Assembly (NCBI RefSeq): GCF_006874465.1
Contig: NZ_VIRL01000006.1
Location: 124,001 to 188,000, forward strand
Direction: 5' to 3'
Source: Microbispora bryophytorum
GTDB taxonomy: Bacteria; Actinomycetota; Actinomycetes; Streptosporangiales; Streptosporangiaceae
Length of the DNA stretch: 64,000 nucleotides
Shown: in pieces, positions 1-8,306 of the stretch
Layout: every line of letters starts with the position of its first letter
Numbering within the stretch: position 1 is the first letter of the stretch
Made by a program: the position numbers and the translations under genes
The notes under the pieces: model-generated
Told to the model about the DNA's origin: nothing
Database searches by the model: none
What the model saw: the letters and a program-made list of their open reading frames with translations, nothing else

Positions 1-2
1 GG

Positions 3-158
3 CCCGCGCTCCGGGTCGACCAGAAGGACGTGGACCTGCTGTTCGGGCTGACGGTGCGCCGCGGCGGGCAGGTGCGCCTCCTGCCCGCCGGGGCGTCGCC
101 GCAGGCCCCCTCACTGCTGCGGCGCATCGTCGTCCGCGTCCTGCGCGAGCGCCGCTGA
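3..158 (+). CDS. C-terminal fragment of an unidentified protein (cut by window edge)
   Basis: An open frame entering from the left edge ends at TGA 156-158. It encodes about 51 residues finishing in an Arg-rich tail (LRRIVVRVLRERR). The frame has strong GC3 bias, as expected for a real gene here. I recognise no domain in this piece. It converges with the alpha/beta hydrolase gene 17 bp downstream. The rest of the gene lies outside the window, so its function cannot be stated. Confidence 0.4.
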   Translation, partial: PALRVDQKDVDLLFGLTVRRGGQVRLLPAGASPQAPSLLRRIVVRVLRERR

Positions 159-175
159 CCTCCGGATCGCGCTGG

Positions 176-1210
176 TTATCCGCGCAGGTGCGAGAGCAGC
201 GCCGCGCGGAACTCCGCCGGCCTGTCGAGGTGCGGGCCGTGGCCGGCGCCCGCGACGACGACCTCCCGATAGGCGCCGTAGCGGTCCAGCGCGGTCCGCG
301 TCTGGGTCACCATGGGCTGGGCGGGCGTGCCGTCCCAGCCGGGTACGGCGCCGATCGCCCCCAGGTGCGCGAGGTCGAACAGCGACGTGTCCGAGACGAT
401 CATGTCCTGGTCGCCCCTGATCCACAGGATGGGCGGCTTCGGGTCGATCTCGTGCAGGTCGTCGATCCGGAAGTTCGTCGGCGCGATCGTGTTGAGCACG
501 CCCCGCTTGCCGGGGGCCACGCCCGGCCAGGCCCCCGAGGGGAGGAAGTCGCCCGGGTAGTGGTCCTCGCCGATCCGGGTGGACAGCATCGACTGCACGA
601 ACGCGTCCTCCTCCTCGCCCAGGTCGGTTCCGGCGGCGACGTACGTGGCGCGCAGCACGGTCCGTGGCGAGACGGGGGAGTCGGCCGACCGGTCGCCCGC
701 CCGGAGCGCCGCCACGAACTCGGGGTTGGCCGCGCCGCCGCCGGAGCCAACGCCGTCGGGGCCGGTGAGCACGCCGTCCGGGCCCGTGGTGCCGCCGAAG
801 CCGTACGGCGAGACGGGGTTGACCAGCGTGGCGCTGCGGACGGCCGCGGGCCGGTCGCGCATGGCCTGCATGACGACTCCGCCGCCGAGGCTCCAGCCCA
901 CCAGGTGCACGGGCCCGAGATCTTCGAACGACGGGTGATCGAGCAGCGCGAGCAGGTCGTCGGAGTAGTCGCGCACGCCCCGGCTCGCGTCCACCGGCTC
1001 GGGGTCGGAGTCGCCGAAGCCGCGCAGGTCGAGCGCGTACGGCCGGAACCCCTCGGCCGCGATCGCGATCATCGTCGCGTGCCAGAACGCGCTGGAGGAG
1101 ACGTTGCCGTGCACGAACACCACCGCGTCGCCCGCCGAGCCGGGCACCGACAGGACGTTGAGGGTCAGACGGGGAGTGCTGACACGCTCGGCGGATATGG
1201 GCAGGGTCAT
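176..1210 (-). CDS. alpha/beta hydrolase, last gene of the 3-hydroxybutyrate-type operon
   Basis: Encodes 344 aa with an alpha/beta-hydrolase fold: oxyanion-region VFVHGN near residue 32, nucleophile elbow GWSLGG (Ser about 107), acid region GDQDMI about 275, and a C-terminal GAGHGPH holding the likely catalytic His. No signal peptide is seen, so it is probably cytoplasmic. Its ATG overlaps the stop of the secreted esterase by 4 bp (ATGA), so translation is probably coupled. By context it may hydrolyse a small ester made or imported by the operon, but the sequence does not give the substrate. It could equally be a haloperoxidase- or epoxide-hydrolase-like enzyme. Confidence 0.85.
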   Translation of the reverse strand: MTLPISAERVSTPRLTLNVLSVPGSAGDAVVFVHGNVSSSAFWHATMIAIAAEGFRPYALDLRGFGDSDPEPVDASRGVRDYSDDLLALLDHPSFEDLGPVHLVGWSLGGGVVMQAMRDRPAAVRSATLVNPVSPYGFGGTTGPDGVLTGPDGVGSGGGAANPEFVAALRAGDRSADSPVSPRTVLRATYVAAGTDLGEEEDAFVQSMLSTRIGEDHYPGDFLPSGAWPGVAPGKRGVLNTIAPTNFRIDDLHEIDPKPPILWIRGDQDMIVSDTSLFDLAHLGAIGAVPGWDGTPAQPMVTQTRTALDRYGAYREVVVAGAGHGPHLDRPAEFRAALLSHLRG

Positions 1211-2574
1211 GGTGTTGCTCCCAAGGTGCAGGTGTTCTCGAGGTCGCCCGTGGCCGGGCGAGGCAGAGTGGCGTTCGGCGGCGGCGGCGTGCCCGTGGCG
1301 ATCCACGCCTCCAGCGCGGTGAACGCGCTGCGGAAGCAGGGCAGCAGGGGCCGCAGCCGGTCGGGGAAGGCCGGGTAGAGGCTGTCGACGTGGTTGCCGC
1401 CCTCGACGCGGTAGTAGCGCAGCAGCCGGTCGCGGTGCCGGTCGGCGATCATCGTGGCGTAGACGTCGGAATCCTCGCGGATCGGCAGCAGCGTGTCCAG
1501 GGTGCCGTGGACGATGACCAGCGGCCGCTTGATCTTCCCGCTGAGGCTCACGCGCGCGACCGCCTGCTTCACCGCCGCGGGCCTGGAGGCGTAGTCGTAG
1601 TCGGTGTCGCAGCCGGGCGTGCCGGAGGCGCAGAACGGCGTGCCCGCCTCGGCGTCGCCGTCGTAGCCGGGGTCGAACTCCTCGCGGTAGAGGCGCTGGG
1701 TGAGATCCCAGTAGTACTGGTAGTGGAACGGCCACAGGAAGTCGGACTCCGGCGCGAAGCCCGCCGCCGCGACCCCGGCCGTGTCGCCCTTCGCGTACGC
1801 GCGCAGCGCGGGCGGCAGGACCGTCAGCAGGTTGGGTCCGTCGGCGGTGAAGAGCGTGCCCTCCCAGTCGACGCCGCCGTCGAACAGGTCGGGACGGTTC
1901 TCGATCTGCCAGCGGACCAGGTAGCCGCCGTTGGACTGACCGGCCGCGATCGTCGTGCGGGCCGGCCTGCCGTACCGCTGCCGGACGACCGTCTTGGCGG
2001 CGACCGCCAGCTCGCTGACCCGGCGGTTCCACTCGGCCACCGCGTCGCCGGGCCGTACGCCGTCGCGGTAGAACTCGGCGCCGGTGTTGCCCTTGTCGGT
2101 CGCGGCGTACGCGTAGCCCTTGGCCAGCGCCCAGTCGGAGATCGTGAAGTCGTTGGCGTAGGTCTCCCGGTTGCCGGGCGACCCGGCGACGACAAGGCCG
2201 CCGTTCCAGTGCTGGGGCAGCCGGATGACGAACTGCGCGTCGTGGTTCCAGCCGTGGTTGGTGTTCCCGGTGGAGGTGTCGGGGAAGTAGCCGTCGATCT
2301 GCAGGCCGGGCACGCCGCCGGGGTTCACGGCTCCGGGGGAGTTGAGGCCCGACCAGTCCGACGGGTCGGTGTGGCCGGAGGCCTGCGTGCCCCTGGTGGT
2401 GAGGTCGTCGAGGCAGGCGGCCACCTGCTTCTGCGCGCCCGGCACGGTCACCTTCGGGCACGTGCCCGCCTGTGCTGTGCCGGCCTGTACTGTGCTGGCC
2501 TGTGCTGTGCTGGCCTGTGCTGGGGCGGCGACGGCCAGGGGGAGCGCCAGCGCGAGGACGGCGAGAGCCCTCAT
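1207..2574 (-). CDS. secreted tannase / 3-hydroxybutyrate-oligomer hydrolase-like esterase
   Basis: Encodes 455 aa with an N-terminal signal peptide (MRALAVLALALPLAVAAPAQA) followed by an Ala/Thr/Gln repeat. The catalytic triad is readable: AGQSNGG with Ser 204, HGTLD with Asp about 350, and EGGNH with His about 385. This resembles the tannase / feruloyl esterase / 3HB-oligomer hydrolase group. Known PHB-oligomer hydrolases are usually longer (about 690 aa), so the exact substrate is inferred from neighbours: a transporter and a 3-hydroxybutyrate dehydrogenase in the same operon. The start overlaps the transporter stop by one base (TGATG). Feruloyl esterase activity is the main alternative. 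Confidence 0.75.
   Translation of the reverse strand: MRALAVLALALPLAVAAPAQASTAQASTVQAGTAQAGTCPKVTVPGAQKQVAACLDDLTTRGTQASGHTDPSDWSGLNSPGAVNPGGVPGLQIDGYFPDTSTGNTNHGWNHDAQFVIRLPQHWNGGLVVAGSPGNRETYANDFTISDWALAKGYAYAATDKGNTGAEFYRDGVRPGDAVAEWNRRVSELAVAAKTVVRQRYGRPARTTIAAGQSNGGYLVRWQIENRPDLFDGGVDWEGTLFTADGPNLLTVLPPALRAYAKGDTAGVAAAGFAPESDFLWPFHYQYYWDLTQRLYREEFDPGYDGDAEAGTPFCASGTPGCDTDYDYASRPAAVKQAVARVSLSGKIKRPLVIVHGTLDTLLPIREDSDVYATMIADRHRDRLLRYYRVEGGNHVDSLYPAFPDRLRPLLPCFRSAFTALEAWIATGTPPPPNATLPRPATGDLENTCTLGATP
2469..2523. repeat. 15-bp tandem repeat in the esterase signal-peptide junction
   Basis: Three full units plus a partial of CCTGTGCTGTGCYGG occur in register with codons. They encode repeated five-residue STAQA-like units just after the predicted signal peptide of the esterase. 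Because the unit is a multiple of three, copy-number change would lengthen or shorten the linker without shifting the frame. Confidence 0.85.
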
Positions 2575-3911
2575 CAGGCCTCCTTCACGATCGCGGCGGC
2601 CCGGGTGGCGCCCGAGGTCGGCTCGATGGCCGACAGGTCGCGGTCGCGGGTCTCTCTGGAGGCGATCACCGCGATCACCGTGAGGATCGCCGCCGCCACC
2701 ACGTAGACGGAGATCGGCACGCTCGACCCGTACGCGTCGAGCAGCGCGACGGCGATCAGCGGGGCCACGCCGCCGGCCGCGATCGAGGCGAGCTGGTAGC
2801 CGATCGACACACCCGAGTAGCGCATCCGGGTGGCGAACAGCTCGGAGAAGAACGCCGCCTGCGGGCCGTACATCGCGCCGTGGAGCAGCAGGCCGACCGT
2901 CACCGCCACGGTGACCAGGGCGAAGTTCCCCGTGTCGATCAGCGGGAAGAACGCGAAGGCCCACAGGCCGACGCCGGCAGCGCCGAGAAGGTAGACGGGC
3001 CTGCGGCCGATCCGGTCCGACAGCGCGCCCCACAGCGGGATCGTGACGAAGTGGAACGCCGAGCCGATCAGCACGGCGTTGAGCACGGTGCCCTTGGGCA
3101 GTCCCGCCGCGGTCGTGCCGTACACGAGGACGAACGCGGTGATCACGTAGTAGGAGACGTTCTCCGCCATCCGGGCGCCCATCGCCACCAGGACGTCACG
3201 CCAGTGGTGGCGCAGCACGCCGGCGATGGGGGCCTTCGGCGCGGGCTCCTGCCGCTCCAGCGCCTCCTGGAACAGCGGCGACTCGGCGACCGTCAGCCTG
3301 ATCCACAGGCCGATCAGCACGAGCACCCCGGACAGCAGGAACGCGATCCGCCAGCCCCAGGCGAGGAAGGCGTCGTCGGGCTGCACCGCGGCCAGCAGCG
3401 CCAGCACGCCGGTGGCGATCAGGTTGCCGCCGGGAGCGCCGGCCTGCGGCCAGGACGCCCAGAAGCCGCGGTGGCGGGGGTCGCCGTGCTCGGAGACCAG
3501 CAGCACCGCGCCGCCCCACTCGCCGCCGAGGGCGAACCCCTGCACCAGGCGGAGCACGGTCAGCAGCAGCGGCGCGCCGGCGCCGAGGGTGGCGTACGTC
3601 GGCAGCAGGCCGATCAGGAACGTCGCGCCGCCCATCATGAGCAGGCTGACGACCAGCAGCCGCTTGCGGCCGAGCCGGTCGCCGTAGTGGCCGAAGACCA
3701 GGCCGCCGAGGGGACGGGCGACGAAGCCGACGGCGTAGGTGAGGAACGCCAGCAGCGTGCCGGTCAGCTCGTCCTCGGTGGGGAAGAACAGCTTGTTGAA
3801 CACCAGGGCGGCGGCCGAGCCGTACAGGAAGAAGTCGTACCACTCGATGGTGGTGCCGATCAGGCTGGCCCCGACGACCTTTCCGATCCGGGCAGGTGGA
3901 GTGTTTGCCAT
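2574..3911 (-). CDS. MHS-family MFS transporter (likely 3-hydroxybutyrate/organic acid uptake)
   Basis: Encodes 445 aa with about 12 membrane segments. It has the MHS (metabolite:H+ symporter) hallmarks: IEWYDFFLYG in the first helix, GDRLGRK between helices 2 and 3, and GGEWGGA in helix 4. Family members import dicarboxylates, shikimate, proline/betaine and similar acids with protons. Its place between a 3-hydroxybutyrate dehydrogenase/regulator pair and a secreted esterase suggests uptake of 3-hydroxybutyrate or its dimer; this is inference. It lies 76 bp after the regulator gene, and that gap holds a palindrome (3949-3964) that may carry its own control. Confidence 0.85.
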   Translation of the reverse strand: MANTPPARIGKVVGASLIGTTIEWYDFFLYGSAAALVFNKLFFPTEDELTGTLLAFLTYAVGFVARPLGGLVFGHYGDRLGRKRLLVVSLLMMGGATFLIGLLPTYATLGAGAPLLLTVLRLVQGFALGGEWGGAVLLVSEHGDPRHRGFWASWPQAGAPGGNLIATGVLALLAAVQPDDAFLAWGWRIAFLLSGVLVLIGLWIRLTVAESPLFQEALERQEPAPKAPIAGVLRHHWRDVLVAMGARMAENVSYYVITAFVLVYGTTAAGLPKGTVLNAVLIGSAFHFVTIPLWGALSDRIGRRPVYLLGAAGVGLWAFAFFPLIDTGNFALVTVAVTVGLLLHGAMYGPQAAFFSELFATRMRYSGVSIGYQLASIAAGGVAPLIAVALLDAYGSSVPISVYVVAAAILTVIAVIASRETRDRDLSAIEPTSGATRAAAIVKEA

Positions 3912-3948
3912 GGGAACTCCTCCGATGGGGGGTTCCGCAACGGTATGC

Positions 3949-3964
3949 AGTGACCGAGGTCACT
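3949..3964. promoter_or_regulatory. palindromic operator candidate upstream of the MHS transporter
   Basis: AGTGACCGAGGTCACT is an inverted repeat with 7-bp arms and a 2-bp centre. It also fits the GTG-N6-GNCAC form described for actinobacterial Crp-type sites. A near-identical site lies at 54222-54237 upstream of sdh1. It sits 38 bp before the transporter start, in the gap after the PucR gene. Confidence 0.5.
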
Positions 3965-3987
3965 CCTATGGGGTGCCGCCACACACC

Positions 3988-5916
3988 TCAGGTGTCCGGC
4001 ATGTGGGTGCGCAGCCGGTGCAGCCGCAGGGCGAGCTGGATCTCCAGGGCGCGCCCGGGCTCCTGCCAGTCTTCGCCGAGCAACTGCCCCACGCGGTCGA
4101 GCCGCTGGGTCACCGTGTTGACGTGGATGTGCAGGGCCTCGGCCGTGCGCGACAGCGAGCCGCCCGTGCCGAAGTAGGCGTTCAGCGTCTTGACCAGGGC
4201 GGTTCCCCGGCGCGCGTCATAGTCGAGCACCGGCCCGATGGCGCCGGACAGGAAGCCGGACACCTCGCGCCGTTCGCCCACGAGCAGGCCGACGAAGCCC
4301 AGCTCCTCGGCGCTCGCGCCGTCCCCCGTACGGCCCAGGGCCACCAGCGCCCCGGCGCATCGCCTGGCCTCGGAGTAGGCGGACGCCACCGCAGCCACCG
4401 GCCCGGAGGCGGGTCCGGAGGCCGGCGCGGCCCCCGCCGTCGCGGGGCGGCCGAGCGATGCGCTCAGCTCGGCCGCGACGCGCCGGGCCAGCGCGCCGGG
4501 CCGGTCGCCGGGCAGCAGCAGCACGACCTCGTCGCCCCGGGCGGTGGCCAGGCCGTGCGCCAGCGTCGCCTGCGACGACGCCCAGAAGGCGGCGCGCTCC
4601 CGCTGCCCGTCGTGCCGCGCCACGACCAGCACGTGCGGCGCGTCGAGATCGACGCCGAGCCGCCGCGCCCGGTCGTCCAGCCCGCGCAGCTCGGGGCGGG
4701 AGACCAGGTCGTCGAGCAGCTCGCCGCGCACCCGCCCCTCCGCCTCGGCCACGCTCCGGCGAAACAGCAGCAGCAGCGCCGTGACGATCGCGGCACGCTC
4801 CAGGATCCGCTGGTCGGTGTCGGACACCGGGTCGTCGGTCCGCAGGACCAGCGTGCACAGCGGCGCCGCACCGACGTCCACGGACGCGACGTACGCGTCC
4901 CCCCGCTTGACCGTGCGGCCCAGCGCCCGCGAGGACTGGGCGGCGTCGAAGACCCCCGTGTCCAGGTCGCCGGACTCGCCCACAAGGGGGCGGCCCTCGT
5001 CGTCCAGCACGGTCAGGCGGCCGCCCAGCACCTCGGTGACGACGGCGGCGACGTCCTCGACCCCGCCTCCACGCAGGCCGCCGCGCAGCACGAGGCCGGT
5101 CATCCGGTCGTGCGCGTCGGCGGCCCGCTCGATCGACTCGCTGTGCGCCCTGATCAGCGTGTTCGCCTCGCTCAGCTCGGTCAGCGCGGCCCGGGTCTCC
5201 TGCAGCAGCCGGGCGGTGTCGATGGCCACGGCGGCGTGCGCCGCCAGCGAGCACAGCAGCGCCACCTCCTCCTGCGCGAACGGCCTGGCGCTGCGGTTGG
5301 CCGCGAACAGCACGCCGATGACCTGCGTGCCGAGCCGCAGCGGCACGCCGAGGATCGCCACCAGGCCCTCCTCGTGGACGGCCACGTCGATCGTGTTCGT
5401 GTGCCGGAACCTGGGGTCGGCGAAGTAGTCCGCCGTGTTGTACGGCGTGCCGCTCTGCGCCACCAGCCCGCCCAGCCCGGCGCCCATGGGCAGCCGCAGC
5501 CGCCGGAAGCTGGCCGAGATCGACCCGTCGGTCACCCGCATGTAGGTGTCGCCGCGCTCGGGGTCGTTCAGCGTCATGTACGCGATGTCGGTCGCGAGCA
5601 ACTGCCTGGCCCGGTGCACGATGGCCTCGAGTACCGCGTCGAGGTCGCGCAGCCCGGCCAGGTCGCTGGCGGTGTCGAACAGCGCCGACAGCTCCGCCTC
5701 CCGCTTGGCCCGCCGGCGCAGCACGGCCCGCACCTGCAGCGCCGCGACCTTGGCCCGCTCCAGCTCCTCCAGCGTCGCCGAGTCGGCCCCGGCCGCCCTG
5801 GCCTGCAGGATCGGCCCCTCGAACTCGACCGCGGACGCCTCCCGGGCGAGCAGGTCGAGGTACGCGTACGCGCCGTCCGTCTTTCTCGTGGCCTTCGGAG
5901 TCAGCGCGCGCTCCAT
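3988..5916 (-). CDS. GAF-domain PucR/CdaR-family transcriptional regulator
   Basis: Encodes 642 aa. An N-terminal coiled region (about 40-75) precedes a GAF sensory domain (about 80-235), a CdaR/GGDEF-like middle region, and a C-terminal PucR HTH (LSRTAEALHIHVNTVTQRLDRV) that binds DNA. Such proteins regulate catabolic operons in response to a small ligand. The chosen ATG at 5916 overlaps the 3' end of the dehydrogenase gene by 16 bp, so the two are probably co-translated. It is encoded inside the operon it most likely controls. The ligand may be 3-hydroxybutyrate, which is inference from neighbours. Confidence 0.85.
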   Translation of the reverse strand: MERALTPKATRKTDGAYAYLDLLAREASAVEFEGPILQARAAGADSATLEELERAKVAALQVRAVLRRRAKREAELSALFDTASDLAGLRDLDAVLEAIVHRARQLLATDIAYMTLNDPERGDTYMRVTDGSISASFRRLRLPMGAGLGGLVAQSGTPYNTADYFADPRFRHTNTIDVAVHEEGLVAILGVPLRLGTQVIGVLFAANRSARPFAQEEVALLCSLAAHAAVAIDTARLLQETRAALTELSEANTLIRAHSESIERAADAHDRMTGLVLRGGLRGGGVEDVAAVVTEVLGGRLTVLDDEGRPLVGESGDLDTGVFDAAQSSRALGRTVKRGDAYVASVDVGAAPLCTLVLRTDDPVSDTDQRILERAAIVTALLLLFRRSVAEAEGRVRGELLDDLVSRPELRGLDDRARRLGVDLDAPHVLVVARHDGQRERAAFWASSQATLAHGLATARGDEVVLLLPGDRPGALARRVAAELSASLGRPATAGAAPASGPASGPVAAVASAYSEARRCAGALVALGRTGDGASAEELGFVGLLVGERREVSGFLSGAIGPVLDYDARRGTALVKTLNAYFGTGGSLSRTAEALHIHVNTVTQRLDRVGQLLGEDWQEPGRALEIQLALRLHRLRTHMPDT

Positions 5917-6686
5917 CCTCCGTCGATGGGGATCGAGACGCCGGTGACGAACGATCCCCGCGGGCCGCACAGGTAGGCGACCATCTCGGCCACCTCGTCC
6001 GGCTCGATCAGCCGCTTGACCGCCGCGGGGGCGAGCATGATCTGCTCCACCACCTCGTCCTCGCTGATCCCGTGGGTGCGCGCCTGGTCGGCGATCTGGT
6101 TCTCCACCAGCGGCGTCCGGACGTAGGCGGGGTTGACGCAGTTGGAGGTCACGCCGTGCGGCGCGCCTTCGAGGGCGATCACCTTCGACAGGCCCTCCAG
6201 CGCGTGCTTGGCCGTCACGTAGGCCGCCTTGAACGGCGAGGCGCGCAGGCCGTGCACCGAGGAGATGTTGACGACGCGGCCCCAGCCGCGCTCGTACATG
6301 CCGGGCAGCACGTCCCGCACGAGCAGGAACGGCGCCTCGACCATCACCCGCATGATCCTGCTGAAGATCTCGGGTGGGAAGTCCTCGATCGGGGCGACGT
6401 GCTGGAAGCCCGCGTTGTTGACCACGATGTCGGCCTGGAGGCGGGTGTCCGGCGAGGACGGGAGCCGGCCCCGCCAGGTCACCAGGAAATCCGGATCGGA
6501 CAGGTCGACGGCCACCGGCGTGCCGCCGATCTCGGCCGCCACCGTGCCCGCGGCCTCGGCGTTGATGTCGGCGACGACGACGTGCGCGCCCTCGGCGGCC
6601 AGGCGCCGGGCACACGCCCGTCCGATGCCGCTCCCCGCGCCGGTGACGAGGGCCGTGCGCCCTTCAAGACGCCCTTCAAGGCTCAT
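5901..6686 (-). CDS. bdhA: 3-hydroxybutyrate dehydrogenase (SDR family)
   Basis: Encodes a 261-aa classical short-chain dehydrogenase: cofactor loop GAGSGIG (16-22), NNAG (90-93), catalytic Ser 142/143, Tyr 156 and Lys 160. The segment NPAYVRTPLVENQIADQA and the ending DGGWSAR are characteristic of D-3-hydroxybutyrate dehydrogenases rather than generic SDRs. The enzyme oxidises 3-hydroxybutyrate to acetoacetate with NAD. It is the first gene of the five-gene operon. A TATCGT hexamer lies 8 nt before the ATG, suggesting a leaderless start. It may instead accept a related hydroxy acid, but the family match is good. Confidence 0.85.
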   Translation of the reverse strand: MSLEGRLEGRTALVTGAGSGIGRACARRLAAEGAHVVVADINAEAAGTVAAEIGGTPVAVDLSDPDFLVTWRGRLPSSPDTRLQADIVVNNAGFQHVAPIEDFPPEIFSRIMRVMVEAPFLLVRDVLPGMYERGWGRVVNISSVHGLRASPFKAAYVTAKHALEGLSKVIALEGAPHGVTSNCVNPAYVRTPLVENQIADQARTHGISEDEVVEQIMLAPAAVKRLIEPDEVAEMVAYLCGPRGSFVTGVSIPIDGGWSAR

Positions 6687-6753
6687 GCTGCCTCACGATA
6701 GGAACCACGCCCTCACCGGCACATGGCGGCCGGAGACATAGATGCCCGCCGTC

Positions 6754-8145
6754 CTATGTGGGGCGGGCCATGGACAGCACGTCCAGCGCCTGGTCGAGCT
6801 GCTCCTCGGTCAGCGCCCCGCTCGCCACGTGGCCGCGCTCGATGACGACCTCCCGGATCGTCTTGCGCTCCTTCAGCGCCTGTTTGGCGATCCTGGCGGC
6901 CTCCTCGTACCCCACGTATCGGTTGAGCGGGGTGACGATCGAGGGCGACGACTCGGCGTACTCGCGCAGGCGCTCCACGTTGGCGGTGATCCCGCCGACG
7001 CACCGGTCGGCGAGCAGCCGCGACACGTTGGCCAGCAGCCGGATCGACTCCAGCACGTTGCGGGCCATCACCGGCAGCATCACGTTGAGCTCGAACGACC
7101 CGGAGGCCCCGGCCATCGTGATCGCGGCGTCGTTGCCCACGACCTGCGCGGCCACCATCGTGACGGCCTCCGGGATCACCGGGTTGACCTTCCCCGGCAT
7201 GATCGAGGAACCCGGCTGCAGGTCGGGCAGGTTGATCTCACCCAGCCCCGCGCGCGGCCCCGACCCCATCCAGCGCAGGTCGTTGGCGATCTTGTTGAGT
7301 GAGACGGCGATCACTTTGAGCATGCCCGACAGCTCGACCAGGCCGTCACGCGCGCCCTGTGCCTCGAAGTGGTCCCTGGCCTCGGTGAACGGCAGGCCGG
7401 TCGTCCGGCTCAGCTCGGCGATCACGGCCTGCGCCCAGGCGGGACCCGGCACGTTCACGCCGGTGCCCACGGCCGTCCCGCCCAGCGGCAGCTCGGCCAG
7501 GCGTGGCAGCGCCGCCTGAAGCCGTTCGAGCGCCAGCTCGACCTGGGTGGAGTAGCCGCCGAACTCCTGGCCGAGCGTGACCGGCGTCGCGTCCATCAGA
7601 TGGGTGCGGCCCGACTTCACCACGTCGGCGAACTCGGTCGCCTTCTCCTCCAGCGCGGTCGCCAGGTGCTCCAGCGCGGGCGTCAGCTCGTGCACCACGG
7701 CGAACGTCGCCGCGACGTGGATGGAGGACGGGAAGACGTCGTTGGACGACTGGGCGGCGTTGACGTGGTCGTTGGGATGGACGGGCTGCCCGAGCCGCTC
7801 CTGGGCGAGCGTGGCCACGACCTCGTTCATGTTCATGTTGGACGAGGTGCCCGACCCGGTCTGGAACACGTCCACGGGGAACTGCTCGTCCCATCCGCCG
7901 TCGGCCACCTCGCTCGCGGCCTCCTGGATCGCCTGCGCCATGTCCTTGTCGATCACGCCGTACTCGGCGTTGACCTTCGCGCAGGCGGCCTTGATCCTGG
8001 CGAGCGCCGCGATGTGGGCCGGCTCAAGCCCCCGGCCGGACACCGGGAAGTTCTCCACCGCCCGCTGCGTCTGGGCCCGCCACTTGGCACGGGCGGGCAC
8101 CCGGACCTCGCCCATGGAGTCGTGCTCGATGCGGAATTCGTCCAT
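6754..8145 (-). CDS. fumC: class II fumarate hydratase
   Basis: Encodes 463 aa of the fumarase C/aspartase superfamily, with the signature [11 protein letters not shown] and the substrate-site segments SGTSSNMN and [10 protein letters not shown]. It converts fumarate to L-malate in the TCA cycle, needs no iron, and acts as a cytoplasmic homotetramer. Its length is normal for the family. A class I fumarase is encoded about 3.3 kb away on the same strand (11411-13084), so the step is duplicated by an unrelated enzyme. It follows a Ser/Thr kinase gene after 161 bp. Confidence 0.97.
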   Translation of the reverse strand: MDEFRIEHDSMGEVRVPARAKWRAQTQRAVENFPVSGRGLEPAHIAALARIKAACAKVNAEYGVIDKDMAQAIQEAASEVADGGWDEQFPVDVFQTGSGTSSNMNMNEVVATLAQERLGQPVHPNDHVNAAQSSNDVFPSSIHVAATFAVVHELTPALEHLATALEEKATEFADVVKSGRTHLMDATPVTLGQEFGGYSTQVELALERLQAALPRLAELPLGGTAVGTGVNVPGPAWAQAVIAELSRTTGLPFTEARDHFEAQGARDGLVELSGMLKVIAVSLNKIANDLRWMGSGPRAGLGEINLPDLQPGSSIMPGKVNPVIPEAVTMVAAQVVGNDAAITMAGASGSFELNVMLPVMARNVLESIRLLANVSRLLADRCVGGITANVERLREYAESSPSIVTPLNRYVGYEEAARIAKQALKERKTIREVVIERGHVASGALTEEQLDQALDVLSMARPT

Positions 8146-8156
8146 GCCTCAGTCCT

Positions 8157-8306
8157 TCAGGGTCTTCCTACGGCACGTTCCTGCCCGGTTGCGCGCCATC
8201 TGAACGGTGAGCATCGGCCACCGCCCTCGATCAGGGCGCCGGCGAGGGCCTTCGCGACCTTGCTCTCCTGTCCGGGCAGGCGGTCGGCATCGGCGTAGCT
8301 GATCCC
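8157..8306 (-). other. intergenic stretch with coding-like bias, possible remnant
   Basis: Between the kinase stop and fumC the minus strand stays open for about 50 codons in the kinase frame. It reads ISYADADRLPGQESKVAKAL... with high GC3, then ends at TGA 8157-8159. A 7-bp inverted repeat (GCCCTCG/CGAGGGC, 8223-8249) also lies here. I see no ribosome-binding site or start. It may be a decayed small gene or simply kinase 3'-untranslated sequence. Confidence 0.3.

Noticed and set aside
2472-3953. Long plus-strand open frame of about 490 codons opposite the MHS transporter
   Set aside because: Arg/Gly/Gln-rich mirror of a high-GC3 gene; the opposite strand encodes a clear transporter.
5917-6615. 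N-terminal extension of the PucR gene through the dehydrogenase region
   Set aside because: The extension is an out-of-frame reading of bdhA, and family similarity starts at ATG 5916.
6721-6758. Imperfect palindrome ACATGGCGGC...GCCGTCCTATGT between bdhA and fumC as the PucR operator
   Set aside because: The arms need a 2-nt bulge and overlap the fumC stop; too weak to claim.
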